This document shows positions 1 to 12,199 of a DNA stretch of 64,000 nt, one piece after another. The stretch's first letter is position 1. Each line of letters starts with the position of its first letter. The position numbers and the translations under genes were made by a program. This stretch comes from Forficula auricularia (lineage: Eukaryota; Arthropoda; Insecta; Dermaptera; Forficulidae), in assembly GCA_024734495.1 (NCBI GenBank), contig JALMQS010000310.1:118706-182705 (forward strand), written 5' to 3'. The notes under the pieces are model-generated. The model did no database searches, was not told where the DNA came from, and saw only the letters and a program-made list of their open reading frames with translations.

Positions 1-179
1 ACATACATCTCGTTCAAGAACCGGAATTTGTCATTTCACATGACAACATTCATTCTTAAATCGTGATGCATATATGATTTCAAATTATTGTAAAAATAAA
101 AAAAAAAAAAAAATTTTGTATTATATAATTCTCTATAAAAAGAAAAAATGTAAATAAATGTTTCATTTCAATTTTTAGA

Positions 180-221
180 ACTACTGAGGATGGTCGACCA
201 GTGGTGACCGAAACTGTATAG
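180..221 (+). CDS. Possible terminal exon of an unidentified gene
   Basis: A pyrimidine-rich stretch ending in AG at 177-178 is followed by a short open frame that reads TTEDGRPVVTETV and stops with TAG at 219-221. AATAAA occurs at about 304-309, a reasonable polyadenylation signal. The peptide looks protein-like (acidic and polar, ending in ETV, which would fit a PDZ-binding tail), but I do not recognise the family. The rest of the gene would lie left of the window. The reading frame cannot be confirmed without the upstream exon, so this is a tentative call. Confidence 0.3.
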   Translation, partial: TTEDGRPVVTETV

Positions 222-361
222 TTATCAATTAAATAATTCTAATAGTTATTAAAATTATTGTTTTATTATATTTGTGACAAAACCAACCCTTCAATTTAAT
301 GAAAAATAAAAATAATTAAATTGAAAGTTTTTGCCGAGAGTAGCAGAATTTTTATATATTG

Positions 362-553
362 AAGGAGACAATAAAGAGTGTGTCTTCTGCTGGAATTATA
401 AATTTTATATATTTATAACGAGACTATAGTTTCGAGGGCTTTGCCCTCTTCATCAGTCTATTACAAAGCAAAGCCCTCGAAACTATAGTCTCGTTATAAA
501 TAAATAAAATTTATAATTCCAGCAGAAGACACACTCTTTTATTGTCTCCTTCA
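362..553. repeat. Palindromic element with hammerhead-like core
   Basis: Two arms of about 80 bases (363-446 and 470-552) are near-perfect reverse complements around a short spacer. The minus strand at 422-456 reads CTGATGA, one A, a GAGGGC-AAA-GCCCTC hairpin, GAAAC, TATA, GTC. Sequence just left of the arm (about 335-352) resembles sequence at 52,790-52,815 beside another palindrome, suggesting one family. No coding capacity. Confidence 0.75.
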
Positions 554-699
554 AGACATAAAAATAGTTTATATTTTAAGAATATATAGAAAACATAAAC
601 TTTATATAAATTTAACACAAAAATTTTATATTTTTAATATATTTTCAAAAATATATAAAAAAACATATTTCGAAAATCTATTTATTTCCATAAGGGAGA

Positions 700-3480
700 G
701 GGTTTGTACAAATTTATTTTTAATTTAAGACATTTCTAAAACCCGACAGGTACATGTTGTGCCCATATTTTTTTACTATATCCAATGCGAAGCATGGGGA
801 AAGTATTGTAATGGGTCTGGCGGCAAGCGCGACTTCAAAGGGTCCTCAGGTAAAGTCTACGGAACCCATGGACTCAATTAAAGTCACAAATTGTAGTATT
901 CAATTAGGTTGAATTTTAGCACGTGACATTTATCATATATTTTTGGGTGTTTCTAGTATTAATAAAGTATCATACATGGGAAATTATAAGGTTATTTTTT
1001 CTACTTTTGTCCAATAATGTTTCGTTTCGTCATTCCCTCACCTCCCTCATATAAATTGTTGGTGTTGGTGTCCTTAATGACGATCCAGTAAACCAGTAAA
1101 GAACAAGTTTATGTTCTATGTTGTCTCTCATCATTTATCATATTTTTTCCGGGCATCACATATTTTTTTGGAACTATTCTGAACCCATAACTATATGGAC
1201 CCCCCTTTAAACTCAAAAAAGTTGGGGACCATTATAAAGTTTTAGACAATTAGGAAGATTATTAGGAAATTTGCATTTTAAAGGGTTGTAAAGTTTATTT
1301 AAAGTCCAATTTGAAAAAACGCTAATAACTCCGTTGAAATAATTTTTAAAAATATGAAATCAATTAGATATTATAAAACAATGAATTATTAATCATTTAA
1401 TTTAATTTTGAACGACATCGATTCAGTACTTTTTGAGAAAATCGCCAAAACCCCCGAAAACCGTCTATTAAAGACCATTTTAGAAACATTTTAAAATTCA
1501 CCTCCATGTCACAAGTCAATCTTTCGTTACATATGACTTTTTAAACTTTTTTTCAAAGGCATCTCGTTCTTGCACTATCAAATGAAATTCCATAATTACT
1601 TATTAAAATAAATTTCCATGAAATAGTCAAAGTCATTTGTCGATTTTTTTGAGAATCAGTCAATTAATCATATACAATCTGAATGGCTATAAGTATTCTA
1701 ATTGGCGTAGACATCAATCTATTCGCCATTTTTTATTGTTTACTATTTACTTACCTATTGTTGATGGATTACTAGTAAAATTATCATTTGCCGATAAATT
1801 TTTCCTGAACAAAAATCTAAATACAATAGAAAATTTAAATTTAAGTATATAATTAAGAGGTGTGTGCATTTTAGAAATTTCTAAGGTTCTGTATTAAAAG
1901 TAAAACAGGACCCTATTAGTTTTAATTGAAAAAATTTAGTTTGCCGGGAGTGGAAGAGTTGATTGATAGATGAGAAATTCCAATCTTTTGGGTGTTCAGC
2001 TCCGGATAGACTTTTTGAAGTGACAACGTCTTATAAATCGATGAAGCCGCCTGCACGCTCGAAAAAACATGACTCATCTGAGGCGTTCCATTTAAGGCTT
2101 GAAGTGCAAGCGAGAGCGCGGAACGAGCTGTTTCTTTCTATCTTCTCTCTCACTCGCACCCTCCCTAGCCACAAGATGTGATTGATTTCTTTTTCTGTGC
2201 GCAAAGAAAATCGAATTGAATATTTAATTTTTGAGTGGTGAGGGGGGGGGGGGGAGGAGGAATAATTATCAATATATTTAATGTTTCTTAATTATCATCT
2301 TAAAATCAATTGGAGTCTTTCATTTAAAATTCGAGTACAAATTACGATTATATTTCAAATTTGCCGCAAATATACCGATGGCGCTCCCTGTCGGCAGCAT
2401 CGCGTCAGCGTTGCGGCAAATTAATCTAGGCAAATATATATAGTATTTATAATTTTTTAATTATTAAATATTTAAATTGTATTATTAACTCCCTCCCCCC
2501 CCCATAAAAAATATGGGCACAACATGTACCTGTCGGGGTTTAGAAATGTCTTAAATTAAAATAAACTGCAACGGATCGTTGCTAAGCTTTATCCAAATTC
2601 ATTTGAAATATTAATATGTTTATTCTTTTATTATTAATCAGATATCACTTGCAATTTGCAGTTCATGTTGACTTTAATTCAAAATTAATGATCTATTCTC
2701 ATTTAACAGTAGAGGAATAACATTTCTAAATTCGATTTTTGACATTTCGGTTATTATTGGTAACCAGTGGTTAAGACACAAAGGAATCGACTTAAAATCA
2801 AAAATAACTATCGATTCTTATCTAATACTAGAGGAATAACCTTATTGCATTCCATTTTTGATGTTTGTTTACTATTAATGGCAACCTCTACAGAAAACGT
2901 GGAAGAATCGATTTAAAATCAAAAAGACTAAATTCTTTTTTGGTAAACAGCTCAAGCTTGATATCAATTTGATTTCATATTTTTAAAAATTATTTCAACG
3001 TAGTTATTAGCGTTTTTTCAAATTGGACTTTAAATAAACTACCCTTTAAAATGCAAATTTCTTAATAATCTTCCTAAATTGTCTAAAACTTTATAGTGGT
3101 CCCCAACTTTTTTGAGTTTAAATGGGGGTGAGGGGGTCCATATAGTTATGGGTTCAGAATAGTTCCAAAAAAAATATGTGATGCCCGGGAAAAAATATGA
3201 TAAATGGTGAGCGACAACATGGAACATAAACTTGTTCTTTACTGGTTTACTGGATCGTCATTAAGAACACAAACACCAACAATTTACATGATGGAGGTGA
3301 GGGAATGAGGATGAGGGAATGACGAAACGAAACATTATTGGACAAAAGTAGAAAAAATAACCTTATAATTTCCCATGTGAATGTATGATACTTTAGTAAT
3401 AGTTAGAAACACCCACAAATATATGATAAATGATACATAAATAAGCGCTTAACTTTTTAAAACAGGGGGTGAGGGAATGA
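700..3480. repeat. Large foldback repeat, about 2.7 kb
   Basis: Sequence at about 1005-1400 returns in reverse complement at about 2980-3420, and 720-790 returns at about 2505-2570. The arms are interrupted by differences and small insertions. The interior (about 1400-2500) is AT-rich and contains homopolymer runs and a short 72-codon frame with no recognisable domain. Part of the left end (about 780-900) also resembles 33,530-33,720 in reverse orientation, so the family is dispersed. I see no gene. Confidence 0.7.
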
Positions 3481-3534
3481 CGGTCCAAAATGTAAACTTG
3501 GAAAAAAAATTATTTTTAATAGTTTTAATAGTGG

Positions 3535-3683
3535 TGTGAACCGTGACTTAAAATTGTGTACACCTACTTCCACTTCCACTTTCATTTCCAAGCAGAAGAC
3601 AATAGATGACAATAGATTATCTAATAAATTCTAAACTAATTCCAAATAATTCCAAAGACGGTGTACACCTAATTCTAATCGCT
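3535..3683 (-). mobile_element. MITE fragment, CGAGGGGTGAACC family
   Basis: This stretch matches the body of the MITEs at 21,012-21,223 and 57,601-57,759 in minus orientation: gtgaaccgtgac at the left, the gtgtacacct blocks, and attccaaagacggtgtacac. The terminal bases are degraded or missing on both sides. It is non-coding. Confidence 0.6.
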
Positions 3684-3689
3684 AGTCAT

Positions 3690-4230
3690 AGTTCAGTCTG
3701 GCATATTTTTAGAATATCAATATTGCCAACTTCTAAAAACAATAAGGAGGCGTATATAATTTGAAATTATGTTTTAATTCTACTTTTACACAAGGGTGAG
3801 GCAATGATCCGTTTTATGGGGACGAATTTGAAAAAATATTTTGAGACTTTTCCGTTTGTCATGTTTAAACTAAATACACATTTATGTACAGCCAGTACTA
3901 TTTTATATATGAATTTATAATAAGATAGTAGACAGTTTTGCGAATTAGGTCTTTAAATCTACGTGAATTTGGCGATTGGGACACAGTGAGGGAATGGTTT
4001 TTAGGGTATTTAGTTGAACATATATTTTTTATTTAATATAAAAAAGATAAATATTTTTTATAATTTGGTACGCCTAGGGATGTAGTTTCATTTAAAAAAA
4101 TCTTTGTTACGAAAACTTAGGATTCCCTTTCACAGGAATCAACATTTTTTTTGAGAATCAGCCAATTAATTTTCAAGTTTTTAGTTCTTTTTCAATCTTT
4201 TGATAATACCCCCCCCCCCCACACAAAAAA
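3690..4230. other. AT-rich spacer without a recognised feature
   Basis: Between the MITE fragment and the 3' tail of the LINE fragment I find no open frame of interest. The text is AT-rich and includes several loosely repeated gagggaatg blocks also seen in the foldback at 1.0-3.5 kb, plus a C-run at about 4209-4220. Confidence 0.5.
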
Positions 4231-4234
4231 AACT

Positions 4235-6003
4235 TGCATATCTTCTTCTTATTCTTCTATATAGGTGTGAACACCTGTTTCTTTAACATATTACATTCAG
4301 TCATCAGGGTCATAACTCTCTTTGTATCGTTTTTTGGTCTTCCACGGCTTCTGAGCCCCTCGGGACGGTTTTATGCCAATATTTTCGGGAGACAGTCGTC
4401 TTGCATTCTGTCTACATGGGCAGCCCAGCATCTTCTTCTTACATGAACCCAATCGACTATGTCCTGAAGACCGCTTATTTGCCTAAGGTGTTCGCTCCGG
4501 ATTTTATCATACAGGGTCTTCGAATGGATGGCTCTTACAACTTTCATCTCAGTTGCCCGGAGAAGCTGCTTTGTAATGGTTGTATCTGCCCTGGACTCAG
4601 CCCCATGCCTTATTATCGGGCGAACACAGGTCTTATATATCCTAATTTTACTTTCGGCAGACATAAACTTATTTTTCCAAACTAGATTGGATAGACAGCC
4701 CGAAATTTTTGCTCCTTTGATGACTTGCGAAGTTACTTTGTTAGGGCGCTCGTGCGTGCTGAGTGCTGTGTGGCGCTTTGTGCCGCGCTCCCCACCAAGT
4801 CGATGGGGTCCCAACAATCTGGTGTGTGCTGGGGCGTTCTTGTTGCCCCGTAGAAAGCCGGGCTGGGCGCCCAAGGGCTGCTAGTTGGCGGTTGGCCCCT
4901 CCAGATCCGAATGCTCGAATCCGATTCGATGCTCAGTCGAGATCGAGTTGCTTCACTTATAGCATGACTGATATATTATCAGTCATGCAAAAGCGTCGCA
5001 ACGATCCGACTGAGTCATCTAGCGGCCGTGTCTCAAGGCTCGTCGCCAGAGCAACAGCGGGCCGCTACATCACACTCTTTCTTGGGTGATTGCAATACCG
5101 ACTTAGTTAGTCGGGGTGGGCTCTATCCACCTAGCCGGTGGGTCAAGAACTGCTTGCTTAGCAATCACGTCGGGGTCACCAGATTGTTAGGGCGCTCGTG
5201 CGTGCTGAGTGCTGTGTGGCGCTTTGTGCCGCGCCCCCCACCAAGTCGATGGGGTCCCAACAATCTGGTGTGTGCTGGGGCGTTCTTGTTGCCCCGTGGA
5301 AAGCCGGGCTGGGCGCCCAAGCGGGGGAGGGGCTGCTAGTTGGCGGTTGGCCCCTCCTTCCATTCGATTGCTTGATGCGATCGATGATTCGATTGATTCG
5401 ATCCGATGCGATCCGTTGCGATGCTCAGTCGAGATCGAGTTGCTTCACTTATAGCATGACTGATATATTATCAGTCATGCAAAAGCGTCGCAACGATCCG
5501 ACTGAGTCATCTAGCGGCCGTGTCTCAAGGCTCGTCGCCAGAGCAACAGCGGGCCGCTACAACTTCTTACTTAAGATTTCGTCTGCTAGAAATCTGAACT
5601 CCCAGATAGTTAAAGCTTGGGACTTGTTCTATTGGACTGTTGTTGATGACTAAGTTACACCTAAGGGGAGCTTTTGCAAACGCCATGCATTTTGTCTTGG
5701 TGGTAGAGACTTGCATGTTAAGCAGATCGGAATTTTCAAAGAATTTGTCCAGAAAAATTTGACACACGTCATCAGGACCGCGTCATCAGCATAGCACACC
5801 ACTGGCAAAGTGGCCTCCCCCAATTTGTAGCCAAGGAGTTCGGGTAGATTTTTGATAATATCGTCCATTATCACGTTGAAGAGCATAGGACTCAATGAAT
5901 CTCCCTGTCTTACTCCACTGAAGATGCTAATAGGTTTTGTTCTCTCGCTATTGGATTTGATGTAAGTCGTGTTACCAGTGTTTATATCTTGGATAATTTT
6001 TAT
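4235..6003 (-). pseudogene. RTE-like LINE reverse transcriptase remnant
   Basis: On the minus strand, 6003 to about 5562 encodes a reverse-transcriptase stretch with SGVRQGDSLSPMLFNVIMD and the catalytic CYADDAV motif. After the inserted LTR element (4739-5561) it resumes as SGCLSNLVWKNKF, KIRIYKTCVRPIIRHGAES, then a C-terminal region with RSRGRPK and a tail of AAG triplets near 4240. The flanks join across the insertion with a 4-base duplication (AAGT). A stop codon lies just before the join and several shifts occur, so this is a dead, 5'-truncated copy. The copy at 58,300-59,470 belongs to the same family. The clade assignment is inferred from motif style only. Confidence 0.8.
4739..5561 (-). 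mobile_element. TRIM-like miniature LTR element, no coding region
   Basis: Two similar direct repeats, 4739-5069 (331 bases) and 5185-5561 (377 bases), flank only 115 bases. Each repeat begins TGTTAGGGCGCTCG and ends GGGCCGCTACA on the plus strand, so both ends show the TG...CA of an LTR. Read on the minus strand the order is LTR, a TGGTGACCCCGACGTGAT primer-binding-like site beginning 3 bases after the LTR, a short leader, a purine tract (AAGAAAGAGTG) against the second LTR. Each LTR carries CTATAAG in this orientation, a TATA-box candidate. ACTT is duplicated at both outer ends. It is inserted in the LINE remnant. The LTRs differ by about 46 bases of low-complexity insertion. A solo LTR of this family lies at 15,230-15,544. 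Confidence 0.8.
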
Positions 6004-6478
6004 TTATTTGCATATCAATAATCTATAGCTATATTATAAATGAAATATACCATAAATCAAATAATGTTGTATTGAGATATATTCTACTATAAGTGATATA
6101 TTGCCACCCCCCCCCACCCTCAGGTTAAATCTCTTTGATAGAAAAACATATGGAAATTAATCATTCTCTCGATTAAAACTTGAGCTTATCGAATTTAATA
6201 ATTTTAAGTAAATGTCCGATTATTTATCTAAAATAAAAAGTTAAGATAATTTTCTTAACATATTAAGTAGTTCAAATTCAGAAAAAGATAATAAAATAAA
6301 TGTGTATTTCTACTTGCTAATCAAATCAGATAATATTAATAAGTCGCTCGAAGGTGGATTCTTATCACCAGGGTTCTCCATAGCAACTCAACAATGCGAG
6401 ACAATAAGTTTTTCTCTAAATTGACGTAAACAATTAATAAATACCTAGTGTCTGACGGACCATGAGTTGTCCGCTAAT
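6004..6478. other. AT-rich spacer, nothing recognised
   Basis: Between the LINE remnant and the next foldback the sequence is AT-rich with a C-run near 6107-6118. I find no gene, tRNA or mobile-element end that I can support. Confidence 0.5.
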
Positions 6479-7820
6479 TTTTACTTTACCATACAGGGTA
6501 TGGTCAAGTATTGTAATCGTGCATGAAAAAAGTGTTGTTTTTTCCTTCTTGTTTTCGAAATATCTAAAAAACCGCTGAAACTATTTTGATTAAAAAAATT
6601 GGGCAAAACCATGGCATTTCTCTCTACAAAAAAGCCCTAATAAGTGAATATCGAAAAAATTATATTTTTCGAGATAATAATTGTTTTGTCAAAATGTCTG
6701 TTAGTTAGTCTATGCGTTACCAAATTTTTGTGGACGAGCTAGCTCAAAAACTAGTGTGAATATCGAAACCAAATTTCACACATAGTTTTGGTCCATTGAG
6801 ATTAAGAGCTGACCAAATTTTGGTGTTTATCGACCCAAAATTAAGGATATTAAAAATCTAGGCCCTTGTACGAAACCCAACCAAATTTTGTATATATAAT
6901 CAGTGGAACCCCAGAAGTCTAAAAATTCAAAAACTAACCCCCCTCCCTAGATGATTATAAATATTTTATTAAATATTAAATATAAGTGAGGGCCAGGTTG
7001 TATGGTAAAGTCAAGAGGGTGGCAACATCAGAACACGTCAGCTTATTTTCCTTTAGTTAAAAAAGATATATTCATATTATTTTTTTAATTTTAAATTCAA
7101 ATAAAAATAAGCTGACGTGTTCTGATGTGGCTATCCACTTGACTTTACCATACAACCTGGCCCTCACTTACATTAATATTTAATAAAATTATTTATAATC
7201 ATGTAGGGGAGGGGGTTAGTTTTTGCATTTTTAGATTACTGTGGGCCCACTGATTATGTATACAAAATTTGGTTTAGTTTGGTACAAGGGCCTAGATTTT
7301 CATTTTTTGATCCTACACCCCCCACCCCATTTTGGGCGGTTAGTTATTGCATTTTTAGATTTCTAGGGTCCCACTGATTATGTATACAAAATTTGGTTTA
7401 GTTTGGTACAAGGGGCTAGATTTTTAATTTCTAACCCCCCCCCCTCTACCCCACTTAATTTTGGGTCTATATTCACCAAAATCTAATCAGCTCTCAATCT
7501 CAATGGACCAAAACTACGTGTAAAATTTGGTTTCGATATTCACACTAGTTTTTGAGCTAGCTCGTACACAAAAATTTGGTAACGCACAGACTAACTAACA
7601 GACATTTTGACAAAATAATTATTATCTCGAAAAATATAATTTTTTCGATATTCACTTATTAAGGCTTTTTTGTAGAGCGAAATGCCATGGTTTTGCCCAA
7701 TTTTTCTAATCGAAATAGTTTCAGCCGTTTTTGAGATATTTCGAAAAAAAAAGAAGGAAAAAAACACTTTTTTCATGCACGATTACAATACTTGACCATA
7801 CCCTCTATGGTAAAGTAAAA
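6479..7820. repeat. Complete foldback element, family A
   Basis: The left end (tttactttaccatac, then ggtatggtcaagtattg) returns as the reverse complement at the right end (7780-7818). Both arms run about 640 bases and meet near 7040-7110, where gaacacgtcagctta and taagctgacgtgttc face each other. The arms contain the theme caaccaaattttgtata ... cccaaaat seen again at 22.2-22.9, 46.9-47.4, 57.0 and 60.5-61.9 kb. C- or G-runs mark the inner parts. Minus-strand frames here are by-products of the repeat. No transposase is seen, so it is non-autonomous if mobile. Confidence 0.75.
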
Positions 7821-8978
7821 TGTATTTGTTGTTGTTTAATATTGGTTTAGTTTTTTATAACAATGGTAAGAAGGGTTTCTTAATTATAATTAAATATGTA
7901 TGTAAACTTTCCGATATCTCGTATAGTACAATGTATAAGAGTCTGAAAAACTCTATCTTTCAAAAAAAATCCTAAGAAAACCCTATATAGTGAAACAAAC
8001 TACCTTAATATAATAAGATAAGATTGATAAATGTATAATTTTCGATAGGTGAATTTGTTTGAATTCCCTGATAGGTATTTATTTATTTATTTATTTATTT
8101 ATTTGGAGAAAACAACAGTCATAGTTCACAAAAAAAAATAATACAAAACAAACATAATATAGATCAGAAAAAATAAAAAAACTATGACTTATTACACATT
8201 TTCTCACTGAGAGATACAGCATAAAACAAAGTTGGAATCTAGGGACAGAGCCCGAAATACAAATTTTAGCATGTTGAGTGATTCTTATCCATTTTCAAGC
8301 TTAATAGAAGGAATCACATGGAAATGGACAATTACATTTAAATCAAATTTACAAAAGACGAAACAACAATAATAACTTAACTTAGAACAGAGCCTCTCTC
8401 AAACAAACCAAAAGGCTCGCCGGCTCACCCGGCCCCCCCAGTGGCCCACTCTCACCCAACCCAAAATGACTCAAACAGCCAAAAAGTCAAATAAATCAAA
8501 GTCTACCTCCATAGTCACCAAAATTAAAATCAAAAAGTAAATAAATTAAATCATATGAGTCAAAAAGCTAAAAATCAAATAAATTAAATAAATTAAGTCA
8601 GTTAAGTTTAAAATTGAACAGTCATAAATAAATAATTAAAAATTAAAAACCAAAACAAACCCAAAACAACCAAATTACATCAGTATAGTCAGAAATTTAA
8701 AATAAAAAAAAAACTGAATAAAATAATAAATTAACCCACCCAAAATGAAAAGTCATGAATGCCAAAACAAAAATAAATTAAACAAATAAATAAAATCAAC
8801 GCAGTCTAACATTCAAATAAATTAAACAAATATACAAGTAAAATCAAAGTAGTCAAAATGTCAAAGCTGAATGAATCAAACCAGATCAGGCGAGTTACAT
8901 CCGCCACACAACAGACCAGGAGAGTAAACTTTACGTAACAATGATCAGCCGAAGCAAATCAAAACACTCAAATGTGAA

Positions 8979-11839
8979 TCATGTAAAAATCAATCTAATT
9001 TCGTTCTTGAAAGCCCGCACGCTTGTATTATAAAAATCACAGCCACAAAAATTATGATTAAAGTCGCTGCACAATCTGACCAACGGAGCTCTCCGACCCG
9101 CGTTTGTATGACACTTAGATTGGGCAAATACGTGAGACAACCTGGACGCCGGACGCGGGACCCGGAAATCTATCTGTGCCAGAAGATCAGGGCAATCCAC
9201 CTCAGACAGACAAATATTTCTTAGTGTCATCGCACCAAGAAGCAACCTTCTAACTTCCAATGTTGGAAGTTTAAGATGCGACAGTCGCATTTCATATGAG
9301 CATTGACTTAGTTTCAGTCGGTGGAACACCATTTTGGAAAATTTTCTCTGCACAGACTCCATATTTCCTTTGTATACCTCATAATATGGATTCCAAACAG
9401 CAGAACCGTACTCTAGCTGAGACCTGACCAGAGCCCGATAGAGTGTCAAATATGTAGATTGCAATCTAAATTTCCCAGAAGTTCGACATATAAAACCCAG
9501 CATTTGATAGGCCCTATCAGTAATCATCCGGATATGTTGGTCAAACAACAATTTAGAGTCAAACATCACCCCGAGGTCCCGGATACTAGTCACTCTGTTA
9601 AGGACCTGACCAGAAAGAGTGTAATTGTGACTTATTTGAAATCTTTTTCTTGAAAATGTCATAACCCTGCATTTATCAGTGGCAAGTGATAATCTATTCA
9701 GAGAACAATATAATGTAAAACGGTTAATGTCATCCTGCAGTAATAAGCAGTCATTACGAGTATTGATTTTTTTATATATTTTCAAATCGTCCGCGTACAA
9801 TAGTATATTGCTATTAAGAAAACATTTATGTATGTCATATATGTATAGGATGAACAAAAAAGGCCCTAAAATAGAGCCCTGAGGTACACCGGAAGTAATA
9901 ACACAAGATGAGGAGGAATAGCCGTTAAGTACAACTGATTGGTGTCTACATCTCAAATAAGAGGCAAACCACCGTAAAAGATCACCCCTAACGCCATTGA
10001 AGAATAATTTCCTCAGCAGAATCAGGTGGTCCACCTTGTCGAAGGCTTTTCGGAAGTCAGTATAAATACTATCAACCGAGGCGCCATGATCTAAAGTCTG
10101 AAAGATAAAGTTAGAGTACACCAACAAATTAGAAACAGTAGATCTCGACTCCACGAAACCATGTTGACTGAGAGGAATACTAATTTTTAAAAGTGGATAC
10201 AATTTATCATGAATTAACCTCTCAAAAATTTTCACGATGCAAGACAAAATGGAAATGGGTCTATAATTCTCGACATCATTTCTAGCACCAGATTTGTAAA
10301 CCGGAGTAATATTGGCCGTTTTCCAGACAAGTGGCACAAAGCCTTCAGACAGACTTTTATTATAAATAATAGTGAGAGGCATACACAACACGTCAGAGAC
10401 GTTTCTTAGAAAGAAGGGAGTAATTCTATCAGGACCCGCTCCCTTGTTAACGTCAACTGACCTCAATGCTCTCCTAACGTCACTACAGGACAAGACCATA
10501 CTTGAAACACACACACCAGCAGGATCCACGCAATCCATCAAGTTATCATCATCAACACCATATGCTCGATCCGACGTGGGCTCAAAAACCGACACAAAAT
10601 AGTTAGAAAACATTTTACAAATTTCAGCAGGATCGCTAGATGAATCAACACGCAGTTTCATGGAAGAGGGATATCCGGTTTTGCTGTTTTTTAAACTGTG
10701 AGTGAACTTCCAGAAAGATTTGATGTTGTGGGTAGTCGATTGTTCGACATGCAAAATATATTCATCATAACAACTGATTATCAATTTCTTTACCTTAGCA
10801 CGAGCCCATGAAAATCTGTCATAGTCAGATCTACTGCCGTATATTTTCCAGCGTTTCCAAAATTTATATTTCTTATTCAATTGCATCTTTAAGTCCTGAG
10901 AAAACCAACTGGGATATCTACGTAACCCAAGCTTTAGTGGAGGCACATAGGTGTCCAATATACGGTACAAGTTTGTATATAAGAAGTCCACCGCCTGCTG
11001 TGCGCCAAGACTATCTAAGCTCTGACACCAGTCAATACTCGAAAGTTCTGCATTTATCTGTGAATAGTCAGCCTTCCTAAAGTTATATTTAATTACCTTA
11101 TCACTACCGATCGTACTCCGGTTCCGCGGAATATGAAACTCACAAACAAGTGGTGGATGTTGAGGGTCAATGTTGATGAGTGATGAGGTGCACAGTGCGA
11201 CATCGCAGTTCGAATCAGTAAACACCAAATCCAGCAGACGATCATTAACATTCTTGATTGAGTTGCATTGCTTAAGATTTAAAAACGACATTATGTTCGT
11301 CATAAAGTATGGCGCGTTAATAGAGCCACAATCCAAGTTTTGATCACCATCAGGCCACCAACGAATGCCGGGCTGATTGTAGTCACCCATCAGAATGAAA
11401 TTGTGATTCACATAATCCGGAGCGATGTCATATAACTTATTAAAATGAACATCATAAGTAGCTGGACCGGAGAGAGGGGGAATGTAACTTGCAACTAGTA
11501 TGACACCATGTCCTACTGAAGGTAGTAACAATATGATCTCCTCTACACACGGGCTCTCCCAATCGCATTTCCTGTAAGAGCAAATATTCTTCTTAATCGC
11601 AATTAAAACCCCACCGCCGTCCTTTTGGTAGATGTAGATGAACATCGATCTCTTCTATAAACATAATATCTGTCATCAGCTATCTCACTATCACATATGC
11701 CAGCCCTGAGCCAAGTCTCCGTCAACACAATCACGTCATAATTTGAATTTAGCAGACCCAAACGCAGGTCAAGAAGCCTATTTCTTATACTTCGACAATT
11801 CTGATAATAAATATTTAAGAATTTCACCGTGTCAACCAT
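8979..11839 (-). pseudogene. LINE ORF2: AP endonuclease plus reverse transcriptase, one frameshift
   Basis: The frame opens at 11,839 (MVDTVKFLNIYYQNCRSIRN) and continues as the endonuclease N-terminus ending near the RRDRCSS stretch. The reading then moves to another frame at about 11,603-11,645 and carries on for 888 codons. Endonuclease signatures include ILMGDYNQPGIRW. Reverse-transcriptase blocks follow in order: NKGAGPDRITPFFLRN, ENYRPISILSCIVKIFERL, IYTDFRKAFDKVDH, GVPQGSILGPFLFILYI and the catalytic LLYADDLKIY (plus-strand position about 9775-9810). The C-terminal third has the RSQLEYGSAVWNP region of Jockey/CR1 polymerases. The protein nicks genomic DNA and copies the element RNA at the nick. 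One indel at about 11,640 is the only break I see, which would inactivate this copy unless it is a sequencing error. Confidence 0.88.
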
Positions 11840-12199
11840 AAAGGAAACAAGTTACAGAAACAATCATTTCAACACAACGCGCAGCTATCATAACTAATTC
11901 ACCTCCCAAAGCCAACAAAATGCAAGGGCACCCCAATGAAAGCCGAAACACATCACAATCCACATTCGAAGTACAATACTCAATACCACAATCCACATCC
12001 ACACAGATGCAATGTTCAACAAGGCCCATAACACAGCAAAAAACAATTAGCATAAGCACAAAGGGATGAGCCATATCACAAGGCAACTCCAAAATACAAC
12101 GAACACACACACGACGATATCCATTGAAGGCATCGTTCATCACACAAACAAAAAAAGAGAAAAAACAGCACTCAGCGTCAAAAAACACAACTCAAAAAT

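Noticed and set aside
1963..2181. 72-codon frame in the foldback loop
   Set aside because: No domain, no splice context and sited in a repeat; could not be supported.
4401..5653. Plus-strand frames of 80-150 codons with repeated WGALC/LCGALCRAPHQVDG-type text
   Set aside because: They are the LTRs of the TRIM element read on the opposite strand.
9459..11080. Plus-strand frames of 64-90 codons within the LINE
   Set aside because: Antisense shadows of LINE ORF2.
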